Shown here one piece after another: positions 1-8,406 of a stretch of DNA of 33,724 nt (position 1 is the first letter of the stretch; each line of letters starts with the position of its first letter). The translations under genes and the position numbers were made by a program. The DNA lies in contig DASUYB010000123.1 of NCBI GenBank assembly GCA_036377595.1, positions 1 through 33,724 on the forward strand, given 5' to 3'. The notes beneath the pieces are model-generated. The model saw nothing but the letters and a program-made list of their open reading frames with translations, did no database searches and was not told the DNA's origin. Origin of the DNA: Longimicrobium sp. (GTDB taxonomy: Bacteria; Gemmatimonadota; Gemmatimonadetes; Longimicrobiales; Longimicrobiaceae).

Positions 1-432
1 GGCGAACAAGGAGGCATCCCCGAAGCTATAGGGGGCACTGCAGGTAGTCCCCACAACCGCCCAGGCAGGTGCGAAGAGCCGGCCTCCATGTCGCCCGGGA
101 GAAACCGCTCCAGGAGGTTTTTACACAGTCTGGGCCGGCCACACCGCAACCAGCGTCCGCGCAGGAGGTTGCAGGCCGAAGGATCTATCGCCGCGTCCGC
201 ACGACGGCCGGGGATGAGGACGGGTGCTTCGTGCGATATCCAGGAAAATCTCCCAGCCGGTTGGCGGGGTGCGGATGCCGGATGTCCCTGAAACGGTGCC
301 GGATATCCCCATTTCATTCCAGCGGCGAGGCGGTGCGATGACATTCGTTTACAGGGGATCCATCCCCGGCGGCGTGGGACCGCACGCGCCGGCTCGCGCC
401 CGGACGACCACCTCCATCTCCAGAGGCACCCC
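1..432. other. Non-coding left edge upstream of RiPP precursor
   Basis: No convincing gene is seen here. Several short frames are open on both strands, but none combines a ribosome site with a recognisable protein. A dispersed repeat lies at 171-192. The last 20 bases hold the ribosome site of the RiPP precursor gene. I could not identify a convincing promoter. A short frame in the first 30 bases (ending in a TAG around 28-30) could be the tail of an upstream gene but cannot be judged. Confidence 0.5.
171..192 (+). repeat. Dispersed repeat, copy 1 (GGCCGAAGGATCTAT core)
   Basis: These 22 bases match 18478-18499 at 21 of 22 positions. The shared core is GGCCGAAGGATCTAT. Both copies lie in non-coding DNA. 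The copy here lacks the left arm (GTCATCCTGAAG) seen before the second copy at about 18431. Confidence 0.6.
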
Positions 433-726
433 ATGAAGAAGCACCGGCTGGACCTCGACGCGCTCGGCGTGGAATCGTTCACCACCAACGGCCCCGCGGC
501 GCGCGCCGGCACCGTCGTGGCGTTCGACGCGGGCACCGTGAACACCAGGGATGTCAACAACACCTGCAACTTCGTCTGCTGGAACACCATCGATTGTCCC
601 GGCGACACCGATCACACCGCCTGCCTGGAGTGCTTCACCGAGGGAAACACCTGCACGCAGCTGACCGACTGCCGCTACCCCACGCAGCTGGAGACCTGCA
701 CCACCTGCGAAACCACGGCCTGCTGA
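433..726 (+). CDS. Cys-rich RiPP precursor, pinensin-like leader
   Basis: This encodes a 97-residue peptide. Its first 16 residues (MKKHRLDLDALGVESF) resemble the leader of the pinensin-type lanthipeptide precursors of Bacteroidota, recognised by the pattern LxLDxLxVESF. A Thr/Asn/Gly/Ala linker follows to about residue 40. The C-terminal half is a presumed core with ten cysteines and many Thr residues, ending in TTAC. This composition suits lanthionine formation by Thr dehydration and Cys addition, but no LanB, LanC, protease or transporter gene is in the window, so modification is inferred. The start is supported by AGAGG a few bases upstream. A GC hairpin follows the stop. The neighbouring kinase operon converges on it. 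It could alternatively be an unmodified Cys-rich secreted peptide. Confidence 0.75.
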   Translation: MKKHRLDLDALGVESFTTNGPAARAGTVVAFDAGTVNTRDVNNTCNFVCWNTIDCPGDTDHTACLECFTEGNTCTQLTDCRYPTQLETCTTCETTAC

Positions 727-741
727 GCGGGAGATGAACGA

Positions 742-777
742 CGAGGGCGCGGCCCCGCTCCGGGTGCCGCGCCCTCG
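742..777. terminator. Hairpin between convergent genes
   Basis: A perfect 12-bp stem (742-753 with 766-777, arm CGAGGGCGCGGC) encloses a 12-base loop. It sits between the RiPP precursor stop at 726 and the kinase stop at 818, so it could serve both strands. There is no T-tract. Confidence 0.5.
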
Positions 778-817
778 CCCGCTCCGGGACGGAAGCCCGG
801 TCCATCCCCCCTCTCCT

Positions 818-2929
818 TCACCCTGCCGGCACACCTGCGAGCTGGGGGATGCGCAGCCGGACGCGCACGCCGCCGCCCTCGGGCGAGGTGATGCGCAGCG
901 ACGCGCCGGCGCCGTAGTGCTGGCGCAGGCGCGCGGCCGTGTTGCGCAGCCCGATCCCCGCCCGCGCGCGCGTCCAGCCGGCGGGAAGGCCCGCGCCGGT
1001 GTCGCGCACCTCCACGCACAGCGCGCCGTCGCCCGCCAGACGCGCGCGGATGGTCAGCGTCACCGGGCGGCGCGTGGGGCCCAGGCCGTGGCGGATGGCG
1101 TTCTCCACCAGCGGCTGCAGCACCAGGTGCGGCACCAGCGCCTCCCGCGCTGCCGGCGCCACCGCGATCCGCACCCGCAGTCGCTCGCGGTAGCGCACCC
1201 GCTCGATGGCCAGGTACCGCGCCAGGAACCCCAGCTCCTCGCGCAGCGTCACCAGCTGCGCGTCGGAGCGGCGCAGCGTGCGCCGCAGCAGCCGCGACAG
1301 GCGCCGCAGCACGTCCACGGCGTCGTCCGCGTCCTGCTGCAGCAGCGCCGACACAGAGTTCAGCGCGTTGAAGAGGAAGTGGGGATGGAGCTGCCCCTTC
1401 AGCGCGCGCAGCTGCGCCCCGCGGAGCTGCGTCCGCAGCCTCAGCGCGCGCGTGGCCGCCTCGCCCACCGCGCGGAAGTAGACCACCGCCTGCCCGAACG
1501 CCGCGCACCCCGCGTACAGCGGGAGGTACGTCGTCGCCCCTTCCCAGAAGATCACGGAGAACGGCGGCGGACGGGGGAGGAGCCAGTGGCGGAGCGCAAT
1601 GCGGACGGCGCCGGCCGCGATCATCAGCAGCGCCCCGGCCAGCAGCAACGCCGCGGCCCCGCGGCCCGGTCGCTCTCGGAGCCGGACGCGGCCGCCGGCC
1701 CACACCGCCGAGGGCGCCAGCAGCATGGCCGGCACGTCGAGGATGGCCGCGCTGGCGGCGGCCGCGCGCAGCGAGAACGGCTGCCCGCCCACCCATTCCG
1801 GGGCGTAGCGGGCGAGCAGCCAGCGCGCGGCCATGCCCACCGCGGCCAGCGCCACCCACGCCAGCAGGTAGGCCGCCGCCAGCCGGGCGGTGGGCCGGGG
1901 GATCTCCTCCGTCCACGGCGCCGCCGGCGGCTGCGGCGCGGCCGCCTCCCCGCCGCTCCACCCGGCGGGGATCGCCATCTCGTCGCCGGCCGACGCGCCG
2001 TCGCGCGCGGGCCGCACGGCGATGCGGAACCACGGCCGCCCCTCCCGCGCCCACCCGGCGAGGTCGACCGCGAGCCGGCCGGGACGGTCCGCGTGGCGCG
2101 CCAGCAGGCGCTCGAGCGGCGCCTGCAGCTCGCGGCGGTGCACCGGCGCCCGGCGCAGCGCGCACGGCAACGCGGCGTTGAAGTCCACCCCCTCCGCGCG
2201 GCAGGCGCCCTCCACCGCGGCGCAGGCGCGCATGCACTCCACCTCCTCGTCTACGCTCACGGGGTCGCCCGGCCGCCCGTGCAGCGCCAGCCGCAGGTAG
2301 TCGCCCAGCCGGCAGACGGCGGCGTCGGCGCGATGCGGGTCCATGCGCGCCGTGTCGGCGATGCGCCGCAGCGCGCGCAGCAGCAGGCGCGGGTTGACGC
2401 CGGCGCGCACCGAGCGCAGCTCCTGGTCGGCCACCTCCGCGCGCAGCCGCGCCAGACGCCGCTCGTCGCCATCCAGCCGCAGCGCGGCCTTGAGCGCGTA
2501 TCCGGCAGCCACCGCAGCTACCGCGCCCGGCACGGTGGACGGGAATACGGCCAGCTGCATCAGCGGTACGTAGCGCCAAACTGGAAAGACGAGTGTGATG
2601 GCCAGCAGCGCCAGCTGCCGTGCGCCCAGCACGGCCAGGGCGCCCAGCACCACCCGCCCCAGCGTGTCGCGGCGCAGCGGCACGCGGAACGCCACGGCGA
2701 TGGCCGCGGCATAGGCGGCCATCCATCCCAGCTCGTCCCACGCGGCCGCGGCCAGTCCCACCGGCCACTCCGGGTCGCCGGGCGGCAGGATGGTAAGCAT
2801 CAGCGCCACGTGCCCCGCCATCAGCGCCGCCCAGAGCAGCGCCAGCGCGGCCCATACGCCGCGCCTGCGGAAGGCGCCGGCGACGGTCGGCGTGTCGGGC
2901 GGGGCGGGTCCCGCGCGGCGCCGGCTCAC
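818..2929 (-). CDS. LytS-type sensor kinase with internal degenerate kinase half
   Basis: This 703-residue inner-membrane kinase should phosphorylate the LytTR regulator encoded just upstream. The GTG start overlaps the regulator's stop by four bases (GTGA), which implies translational coupling. The C-terminal half is a complete LytS/YehU-type kinase: membrane helices about 349-374, 424-446 and 463-486, phosphoacceptor motif LHPHFLFNALNS (His517), N box LVLQPLVENAIRHG (602-615) and G box DTGAGLP (643-649). The N-terminal half repeats the plan in decayed form: helices in 25-150, then GVNPRLLLRAL at 177-187, where the His is replaced by Arg181, and QAPLERLLARH at about 269-279, where the N-box Asn is Arg. 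No G box is seen in that half. An internal duplication that produced a pseudokinase is my reading. The ligand is unknown. Confidence 0.85.
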   Translation of the reverse strand: MSRRRAGPAPPDTPTVAGAFRRRGVWAALALLWAALMAGHVALMLTILPPGDPEWPVGLAAAAWDELGWMAAYAAAIAVAFRVPLRRDTLGRVVLGALAVLGARQLALLAITLVFPVWRYVPLMQLAVFPSTVPGAVAAVAAGYALKAALRLDGDERRLARLRAEVADQELRSVRAGVNPRLLLRALRRIADTARMDPHRADAAVCRLGDYLRLALHGRPGDPVSVDEEVECMRACAAVEGACRAEGVDFNAALPCALRRAPVHRRELQAPLERLLARHADRPGRLAVDLAGWAREGRPWFRIAVRPARDGASAGDEMAIPAGWSGGEAAAPQPPAAPWTEEIPRPTARLAAAYLLAWVALAAVGMAARWLLARYAPEWVGGQPFSLRAAAASAAILDVPAMLLAPSAVWAGGRVRLRERPGRGAAALLLAGALLMIAAGAVRIALRHWLLPRPPPFSVIFWEGATTYLPLYAGCAAFGQAVVYFRAVGEAATRALRLRTQLRGAQLRALKGQLHPHFLFNALNSVSALLQQDADDAVDVLRRLSRLLRRTLRRSDAQLVTLREELGFLARYLAIERVRYRERLRVRIAVAPAAREALVPHLVLQPLVENAIRHGLGPTRRPVTLTIRARLAGDGALCVEVRDTGAGLPAGWTRARAGIGLRNTAARLRQHYGAGASLRITSPEGGGVRVRLRIPQLAGVPAG

Positions 2930-3702
2930 CGGGTGAAGAAGGCGCGCACGCGGTCGCGGTAGCGCCGGCTGGAGACCAGGCGGGTGCCATCGCGCAGCAC
3001 CAGCTCGTACTCCGTCCCCGACCACGGGCGCATGGCGGTCACGAAGTCGAAGTTGACGATGGCCGAGGCGCGGATGCGCACGAAGCGCGCGGGGTCGAGC
3101 TTCTCTTCCATCCCCCCCAGCGTGTCACGGAGGAGGTACGCGCGCCTGCCGGCGTGCAGCGACACGTAGTTGTCGGCCGACTCGATCCACTCGATCTCCG
3201 CCGCCGGCACGAACAGGTACTGGCCGCCGCTGCGCACCATGAAGCGGGTGGGATATTCCCGCGGCGCGCGCACCGTCTCCAGCAGCGCCTGCAGCCGCGC
3301 CTGGAAGCCCGCCAGCCGCCGCGTGCGGATCACCTCGCGCGCGCGCCCCAGCGCGGCGGCGAAGCGTGCGGCGTCGTACGGCTTGAGGAGGAAGTCGAGC
3401 GCCTGCACCTCGAACGCGCGCACCGCGTGCTGGTCGAGCGCGGTGACGAAGACGGTGACCGGCATCCGCTCCGGCCCCACGCGCGCGATCACCTCGAAGC
3501 CGTCGATCCCGGGGATCTGGATGTCGAGGAACACCAGGTCCGGCCGCAGCTCGGCGATGGCGCGGGCCGCGTCGATCCCCTCGTCGCATGCGCGGACGAC
3601 CACCACGTCCGGCTCCGGCTCCAGCAGCCGCTGCAGCCGCTCGCGCGCCAGCGGCTCGTCCTCCACGATCAGCGCGGTGATCCGCTCGTCCGGCAGGTGC
3701 AT
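2926..3702 (-). CDS. LytTR-family response regulator
   Basis: This 258-residue transcription regulator pairs with the downstream kinase. Residues 8-125 form a receiver with phosphoacceptor Asp60 (VFLDIQIPG), acidic residues in IVEDE, and Lys107 (LLKPYD). Residues 152-257 form a LytTR DNA-binding domain (FMVRSGGQYLFVP, IEWIESADNYV, near-terminal SSRRYRDRVR). The ATG at 3702 is preceded by AAGGA at five bases, which fixes this start although the frame stays open upstream. In the family the usual His of the RIHRS-type motif is often conserved; here it reads VRIRASAIVN. LytTR regulators often control extracellular peptide or surface functions. The target here is not visible, though the RiPP precursor and the NRPS are the nearest candidates. 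Confidence 0.92.
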   Translation of the reverse strand: MHLPDERITALIVEDEPLARERLQRLLEPEPDVVVVRACDEGIDAARAIAELRPDLVFLDIQIPGIDGFEVIARVGPERMPVTVFVTALDQHAVRAFEVQALDFLLKPYDAARFAAALGRAREVIRTRRLAGFQARLQALLETVRAPREYPTRFMVRSGGQYLFVPAAEIEWIESADNYVSLHAGRRAYLLRDTLGGMEEKLDPARFVRIRASAIVNFDFVTAMRPWSGTEYELVLRDGTRLVSSRRYRDRVRAFFTR

Positions 3703-4064
3703 CGGGGTCCTTCGGGGGATCACGACGAGGAAGATCTTCGCGGTTTGAGGCGCTGCCCGGGCACGCGCGAAAGGCAGCCACCCGCGCCGCCGCCTCATCG
3801 GCAAGCAGTTGAAGCCTCGCGCAGTTTGCGAGGCTTTCCAATGTTCCAGCCGCGGGTTTACCCGCCCGTTCCGAAGCAGCCGCCGGCCACCTACAACCGC
3901 GCCAGCACGATCGCTCGTGACACGCGCGGACGCCGGCATGGCGATCCTGGACGCCCGGTCCGACAGAAGGAAGTCTCTCAAACGATAGCGCCGCCTGCCT
4001 CCGCGCGAACAGCGGGCGGGGACAGGCGGCAGCTTTTCGGGGATGGATGGAGAAGGCGCCGGCG
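3703..4064. other. Gap between NRPS and LytTR operon
   Basis: This 362-base stretch has no gene. It contains a two-hairpin element at 3812-3865 and otherwise unremarkable GC-rich DNA. The gap is long enough to hold a separate promoter for the regulator/kinase operon, but no clear hexamers were found. Confidence 0.5.
3812..3865. repeat. Two-hairpin intergenic element, copy 1
   Basis: Hairpin 1 has a perfect 9-bp stem (AAGCCTCGC 3812-3820 with 3828-3836). Hairpin 2 is GCGGGT-TT-ACCCGC (3852-3865). They are joined by about 15 bases. The same layout, with a different first stem, recurs at 21981-22032. Hairpin 1 lies downstream of the NRPS stop on the minus strand and could also end its transcript. 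Confidence 0.55.
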
Positions 4065-7000
4065 TCAGCCCCCGGCGGCGGCGGTGGCCACGGCGTCGCC
4101 CAGCGCGGCGGCGATGGAGCCGGCCAGGCGCACCGCCAGGTCCTCCACGAACGGATGCTGGAGGATGGTCCCATGGCTCCCCCCCATGCGGTGCACCGTC
4201 GTCCCCCCCAGCGCGCGCGAGCTCCAGTACTCCACCGCGCCGTCGCGGGGAAGCGCGCGCTCGCTGGCCGCGGTGCGCACGTACGTCAGGTGCCCGTCGT
4301 ACGCGGGGGGATCGTAGTCCACCAGCGCGCCCAGGTTCGCGCGCCGCACGCGGGTGAGCGTCAGCACCTCGTCCACCCGCGACGCGGGGAGGAGCTTCGG
4401 CGACTTCACCACCCGCACCGCCTCGGTCGCCTGCTCGCGGTGGGGGAGATGGCGGATCTTCTCGATCCGCACCAGCGACGCGGCGGCCCAGCCGATCAGG
4501 TCCGCCACGATGCGCTGGAGGACGCGCGCGTGGTCCAGCGCATCGCCGGCCCGGTCGCGCGGGGTGGGAACGCCGGTGTCGAGCAGCGCCACCATCGCCA
4601 CGTCGTACCCCGCGGCGCGCATCTGCCGCCCCATCTCCCACGCCACCAGCCCGCCGAACGACCATCCGCCCAGCAGGTACGGCCCCTCCGGCTGCAACTC
4701 GCGCACGGCCGCGGCGAAGTACGCGGCGATCTCCGGGACCGTCTCCAGCGGCATCAGCCCGTCGTCCGTCCCCCGCGCCTGCAGCCCGTACACCGGCTGG
4801 TCCGCGCCCAGCAGCCCGGCGAGATGGTGATAGCACACCACGTGGCCGCCCCCCGGCGGCGCCAGGAAGAGCGGCGGCCGCGCGTCGTCCGCGTGCGCCG
4901 GGAGATGGAGGGGGATGAGGGGCGGCTTGCTCTGCGCGCGCCCGCCGGTCAGCGCGCCCGCCAGCCGCGCGACCGTCGGCGCGTGGAGGACGGCGGCCAG
5001 CGGCATCTCCATCTCCAGCTCCGAGCGCACGCGCGCCGCCAGCCGCGCGGCGATGATCGAGTGGCCGCCCAGGTCGAAGAAGTCGTCGTGGATCCCCACG
5101 CGCTCCATCCCCAGCACGTCGGCCCAGATCGCCGCGAGCTTCGCCTCCAGCGGCGAGCGCGGCTGCGTCGCCCGCCCCGCCGCCGTCTCGTCCGCGGGGG
5201 CGTCGGGGAGGGCGCGGCGGTCGACCTTGCCGCTGGTGGTGCGGGGGAGCGCGGCTAGCCAGGCGAACGCGGCCGGCACCATCGCGTCGGGCAGCCGCTC
5301 GCGAAGGTGCTGGCGCAGCTCCGCCGCCGTCGGCCGCGCCTCGTCCTCCTTCGCCACCAGCCAGGCGGCCAGCCGCCGCGACTCGCCCTCGCCGCGCGCG
5401 TCGACCGCGGCCTCGGCCACGGACGGGTGCGCGGCCAGCGCCGTCTCCACCTCGGCCGTCTCGATGCGCACGCCGCGCACCTTCACCTGCGCGTCGCGGC
5501 GGCCCAGGTGCTCCAGCGTGCCGTCGTCCAGCCACCGCCCCGCGTCGAGCGTGCGGTACATCCGCGACCCCGGCGGCCCGTACGGATCGGGGCGGAAGCT
5601 CTCCGCGGTCAGCGCCGGCCGCCCCGCGTACCCCCGCGCCACCCCCGCGCCGGCCAGCCAGATCTCCCCCGCGACGCCGATGGGCGACGGGCGCAGCTCC
5701 GCGTCGAGCACGTACGCGCGGCCGTTGGAAACGGGCGCGCCGATGGACATCCGCCGCACCTCGCGCGGGATCTCCCACGCGGTCGAGTAGGTGGTGTCCT
5801 CCGTCGGCCCGTAGACGTCGATCACCCGCTCCACCACCCCCGTCGCGTACAGGGCGCGGGCGAGCGCGAGGGGGACCGCCTCGCCGCCGATCATCAGCAC
5901 CCGCACGGTGGCGGGAAAGCGCCGCTCGCGCAGCATCTCCGCCGCGACCGAGGTGACCATGAACGCCAGGCGCGGCTCGCGGCCCGCGGGGATCGCCTCG
6001 AGCGGGCCGCCGGTGAGCACCAGCGCGCCGCCCCACGACAGCGGTCCCCACATCTCCATCAGCGTGGGATCGAAGGTGACGGTGCTGTGGGCGAGCACGC
6101 GCGCGCGGTCCTCTTCCGCCACCGTCCGCCGCACCCAGTCCAGCAGGGCCACGCCGCTGCGATGCTCGATCTCCACCCCCTTGGGGCCGCCGGTGGATCC
6201 CGAGGTGGTGATGACGTAGGCCAGGTTCTCCGGCGCGAGGGGGACGTCCGGGTCCGCCGCGCTCTCGCGCGACAGGTCGGCCGCGTCCAGGGCGATGGCC
6301 ATCACCCCGCGCGCGTCCTCCAGCGCCCCGCGCGAGGCGGCGTCGGTGAGCACGGCCGCCGCCCCCGCGCCGCGCAGCACCGCCGCCACGCGCGCCGGCG
6401 GGTGCGTGGGATCGAGCCCGACGTACGCGGCGCCGCTCTTCATCACCCCCAGCAGCGCGGCCACGAGATCCGGCGTGCGTTGCATGCAGACACCCACGCG
6501 CGCCTCCGGCCTGGCTCCGAGACGGCGCAGGCGGTGGGCGATGCGGTTCGCGCGCGCGTTCAGCTCACCGTACGTCACCGACACGTCCGCGCCGAACTCG
6601 ATGGCGATCGTATCCGGCCGCTCGCGGGCGATCCGCTCGAACGCGTGGTGGATGCACCCGGCGGGGATGGGGGATTCCGTGCGGTTCCAGTCCTCCGTGA
6701 TGCGCTGGACCTCGCCCGCGTCGTGGATCGCCACCGCGGCGAGCGGCTGATTGGCGTCCGCGACGAAGCCGGCGAGCATCGCCTGCAGGCGGCGGAGGAG
6801 GCGCGCGGCGGTCGCCGGCTCGTAGAGGGCAGCGGAGAACTGCAGCTCCAGGTGCAGCCGGCCGCCCATCTCCTCGGCCAGCAGCGTCATGTCGAACGGC
6901 GAGGTGCCGGTGTCGACCACCTCGAACGCCATCTCCGCGCCGGGAAAGGCGGGCGGCACGGCGGCGTGGTCGCCGTAGACGACCAGCGACTGCACCAGCG

Positions 7001-8147
7001 GTGGCCGCGAAGGCTCGCGCCGCGCGCCGGCGATCTCCACCGTGCGGTCGAACGGCAGCCGCGCTCGCTCGGTGGCGCCCACCACGCCGCGGTGCGCGCG
7101 GCGGATGGCCTCGCGCACCGTCGGCGCGCCGCCCAGCCGGAAGCGCAGGGGGACGGTGTTGGCGAAGAAGCCGACCATCCCCTCGATCTCCGGCGTCCAG
7201 CGGTTGGCCACCAGGGTGCCGAGGAGGAAGTCGTCCGCGTCCGCGTGGCGGTGCAGCACCGCCGCCCACGCGGCGGCGAAGACGGCGAACGGCGTTGTCC
7301 CCTCGCGCCGGGCCAGCGCGCGCAGGCTGGCGGTGAGGTCGGGGGAGAGATCCGCGGCCGCCTTCGCGCCGCCATACCCCTGCAGCGGCGGGCGGGGGAG
7401 GTCGGGGATGATCTCGAAGACGTGCGGCGCGCCGTCCAGCTCGCGGCGCCAGTGCTCCACGTCCGCCGCCAGCGCGCGCTCGTCCAGCGCCTTGCGCTGC
7501 CACGACGCGAAGTCGCGGAACCGCGCCGGGAGCGGGGGGAGATCGGGCGCCGTCCCCGCCAGCTCGGCGGCGTAGAGGATGCCCAGCTCTCGCCGCAGGA
7601 TCGCCGTCGACCACCCGTCCCCCGCGATGTGGTGGAGCGCAACCACCAGCACGTGCTCGCGCGCGGCGACGCGGACGAGCAGCGCGCGCAGCAGCGGCCC
7701 GCGCGCCAGGTCGAACGGCCGCGCGGCGTACTCGCCCACGAGCCGCAGCGTCTCCGCCTCGCGCTCGGACTCGGGGAGATCGGAGATGTTGGCGATCTCC
7801 CAGCCGAAGTCCGGCTCCGGCTGCGTGACCTGCACCGGCTCGCCGTCCGCCTCGCCGAACGTCATCCGCAGCGCGTCGTGCCGCGCCACCAGTCCGCGCA
7901 GCGCCGCCTCCAGCGCGGCGGGAGACAGATCGCCGCGGATGCGGTAGCCGATGGGGATGGTGTAGACGGCGGCGTCCGGCGCCATGCGGTGGAGGAACCA
8001 GAGCCGGCGCTGCTCGCGCGTCAGCGGCACCGGGCCGTCGGGCGCGCGGGGGATGGCACCCGCCGTGGCGCCGCGCGACAGCATCATCTCCAGCAGCGCG
8101 CGCTTGGCCCGCGAAAGGCCGGCGAAGCGGTCCGGAAGCTCGGTCAT
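4065..8147 (-). CDS. Single-module nonribosomal peptide synthetase, C-A-PCP-TE
   Basis: This 1360-residue cytoplasmic enzyme would activate one amino acid, join it to an upstream donor and release the product. The condensation domain (about 38-470) has active-site HHIAGDG (172-178). The adenylation domain (about 495-980) has TSGSTGGPKG (648-657), FDPTLMEMW with Asp693, which suggests an alpha-amino-acid substrate, YGPTED (779-784) and Lys974 in TTSGKVDR. The usual YRTGD reads YRTLD (864-868): Gly becomes Leu, but the Asp is kept. The carrier Ser is 1030 (FFDLGGHS). The thioesterase has GWSFGG (Ser1163), Asp1190 and His1325. A condensation domain in a lone module implies a partner synthetase or an acyl donor encoded elsewhere. 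No MbtH-like protein, phosphopantetheinyl transferase or exporter is in the window. The product cannot be predicted. Confidence 0.93.
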   Translation of the reverse strand: MTELPDRFAGLSRAKRALLEMMLSRGATAGAIPRAPDGPVPLTREQRRLWFLHRMAPDAAVYTIPIGYRIRGDLSPAALEAALRGLVARHDALRMTFGEADGEPVQVTQPEPDFGWEIANISDLPESEREAETLRLVGEYAARPFDLARGPLLRALLVRVAAREHVLVVALHHIAGDGWSTAILRRELGILYAAELAGTAPDLPPLPARFRDFASWQRKALDERALAADVEHWRRELDGAPHVFEIIPDLPRPPLQGYGGAKAAADLSPDLTASLRALARREGTTPFAVFAAAWAAVLHRHADADDFLLGTLVANRWTPEIEGMVGFFANTVPLRFRLGGAPTVREAIRRAHRGVVGATERARLPFDRTVEIAGARREPSRPPLVQSLVVYGDHAAVPPAFPGAEMAFEVVDTGTSPFDMTLLAEEMGGRLHLELQFSAALYEPATAARLLRRLQAMLAGFVADANQPLAAVAIHDAGEVQRITEDWNRTESPIPAGCIHHAFERIARERPDTIAIEFGADVSVTYGELNARANRIAHRLRRLGARPEARVGVCMQRTPDLVAALLGVMKSGAAYVGLDPTHPPARVAAVLRGAGAAAVLTDAASRGALEDARGVMAIALDAADLSRESAADPDVPLAPENLAYVITTSGSTGGPKGVEIEHRSGVALLDWVRRTVAEEDRARVLAHSTVTFDPTLMEMWGPLSWGGALVLTGGPLEAIPAGREPRLAFMVTSVAAEMLRERRFPATVRVLMIGGEAVPLALARALYATGVVERVIDVYGPTEDTTYSTAWEIPREVRRMSIGAPVSNGRAYVLDAELRPSPIGVAGEIWLAGAGVARGYAGRPALTAESFRPDPYGPPGSRMYRTLDAGRWLDDGTLEHLGRRDAQVKVRGVRIETAEVETALAAHPSVAEAAVDARGEGESRRLAAWLVAKEDEARPTAAELRQHLRERLPDAMVPAAFAWLAALPRTTSGKVDRRALPDAPADETAAGRATQPRSPLEAKLAAIWADVLGMERVGIHDDFFDLGGHSIIAARLAARVRSELEMEMPLAAVLHAPTVARLAGALTGGRAQSKPPLIPLHLPAHADDARPPLFLAPPGGGHVVCYHHLAGLLGADQPVYGLQARGTDDGLMPLETVPEIAAYFAAAVRELQPEGPYLLGGWSFGGLVAWEMGRQMRAAGYDVAMVALLDTGVPTPRDRAGDALDHARVLQRIVADLIGWAAASLVRIEKIRHLPHREQATEAVRVVKSPKLLPASRVDEVLTLTRVRRANLGALVDYDPPAYDGHLTYVRTAASERALPRDGAVEYWSSRALGGTTVHRMGGSHGTILQHPFVEDLAVRLAGSIAAALGDAVATAAAGG

Positions 8148-8209
8148 CGCGATGGAGGGCGGGCCGGGAGGCTCGGGACTGGATGGGGAGAGCGCGTGGG
8201 CGCCGTACC

Positions 8210-8238
8210 AGTTTACCGCGCGCGGGGGGTTGGATCAA
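8210..8238 (-). promoter_or_regulatory. Candidate sigma-70 promoter of NRPS
   Basis: On the minus strand TTGATC (8238-8233) and TAAACT (8215-8210) are 17 bases apart. Each matches the sigma-70 consensus at four of six positions. Transcription would start near 8203, giving a leader of about 55 bases. No clear Shine-Dalgarno sequence precedes the ATG at 8147. Confidence 0.4.
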
Positions 8239-8334
8239 CGTTCGACGCGGCCCCGTTCTGGCGTGCTGATGAGCGATCGTCGGCAATGCGAACGCGAGGG
8301 CGCGAAGACTGCCGGAGAAGATCCCGAATCGGTC

Positions 8335-8363
8335 TTGACGTTCCGGTTCGATCTGTACAGATT
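8335..8363 (+). promoter_or_regulatory. Candidate promoter of toxin-antitoxin operon
   Basis: TTGACG at 8335-8340 is a five-of-six match to the -35 box. A weak -10 (TACAGATT region, 8356-8363) follows at 15 to 17 bases, depending on the register. It lies about 45 bases before the small upstream gene of the pair. Confidence 0.4.
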
Positions 8364-8406
8364 CGTGGCCCCTGCCCCTGCTCACTTTGCACATTGGGAG
8401 GGATTC

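Noticed and set aside
29-184. Short minus-strand frame ending in TCLGGCGDYLQCPL, resembling a RiPP core
   Set aside because: No ATG and no leader precede it within the frame, and its upstream part lies in a dispersed repeat.
675-2990. Long open frames antisense or out of frame to the sensor kinase (771 and 742 codons)
   Set aside because: Residues are almost only Arg, Ala, Gly and Pro, as expected of GC-rich shadows; the kinase frame carries clear motifs.
2926-6051. Fusion of the LytTR regulator with a 780-residue upstream extension in the same frame
   Set aside because: The extension is shadow of the NRPS and the gap; the ATG at 3702 has an AAGGA ribosome site and begins the receiver fold.
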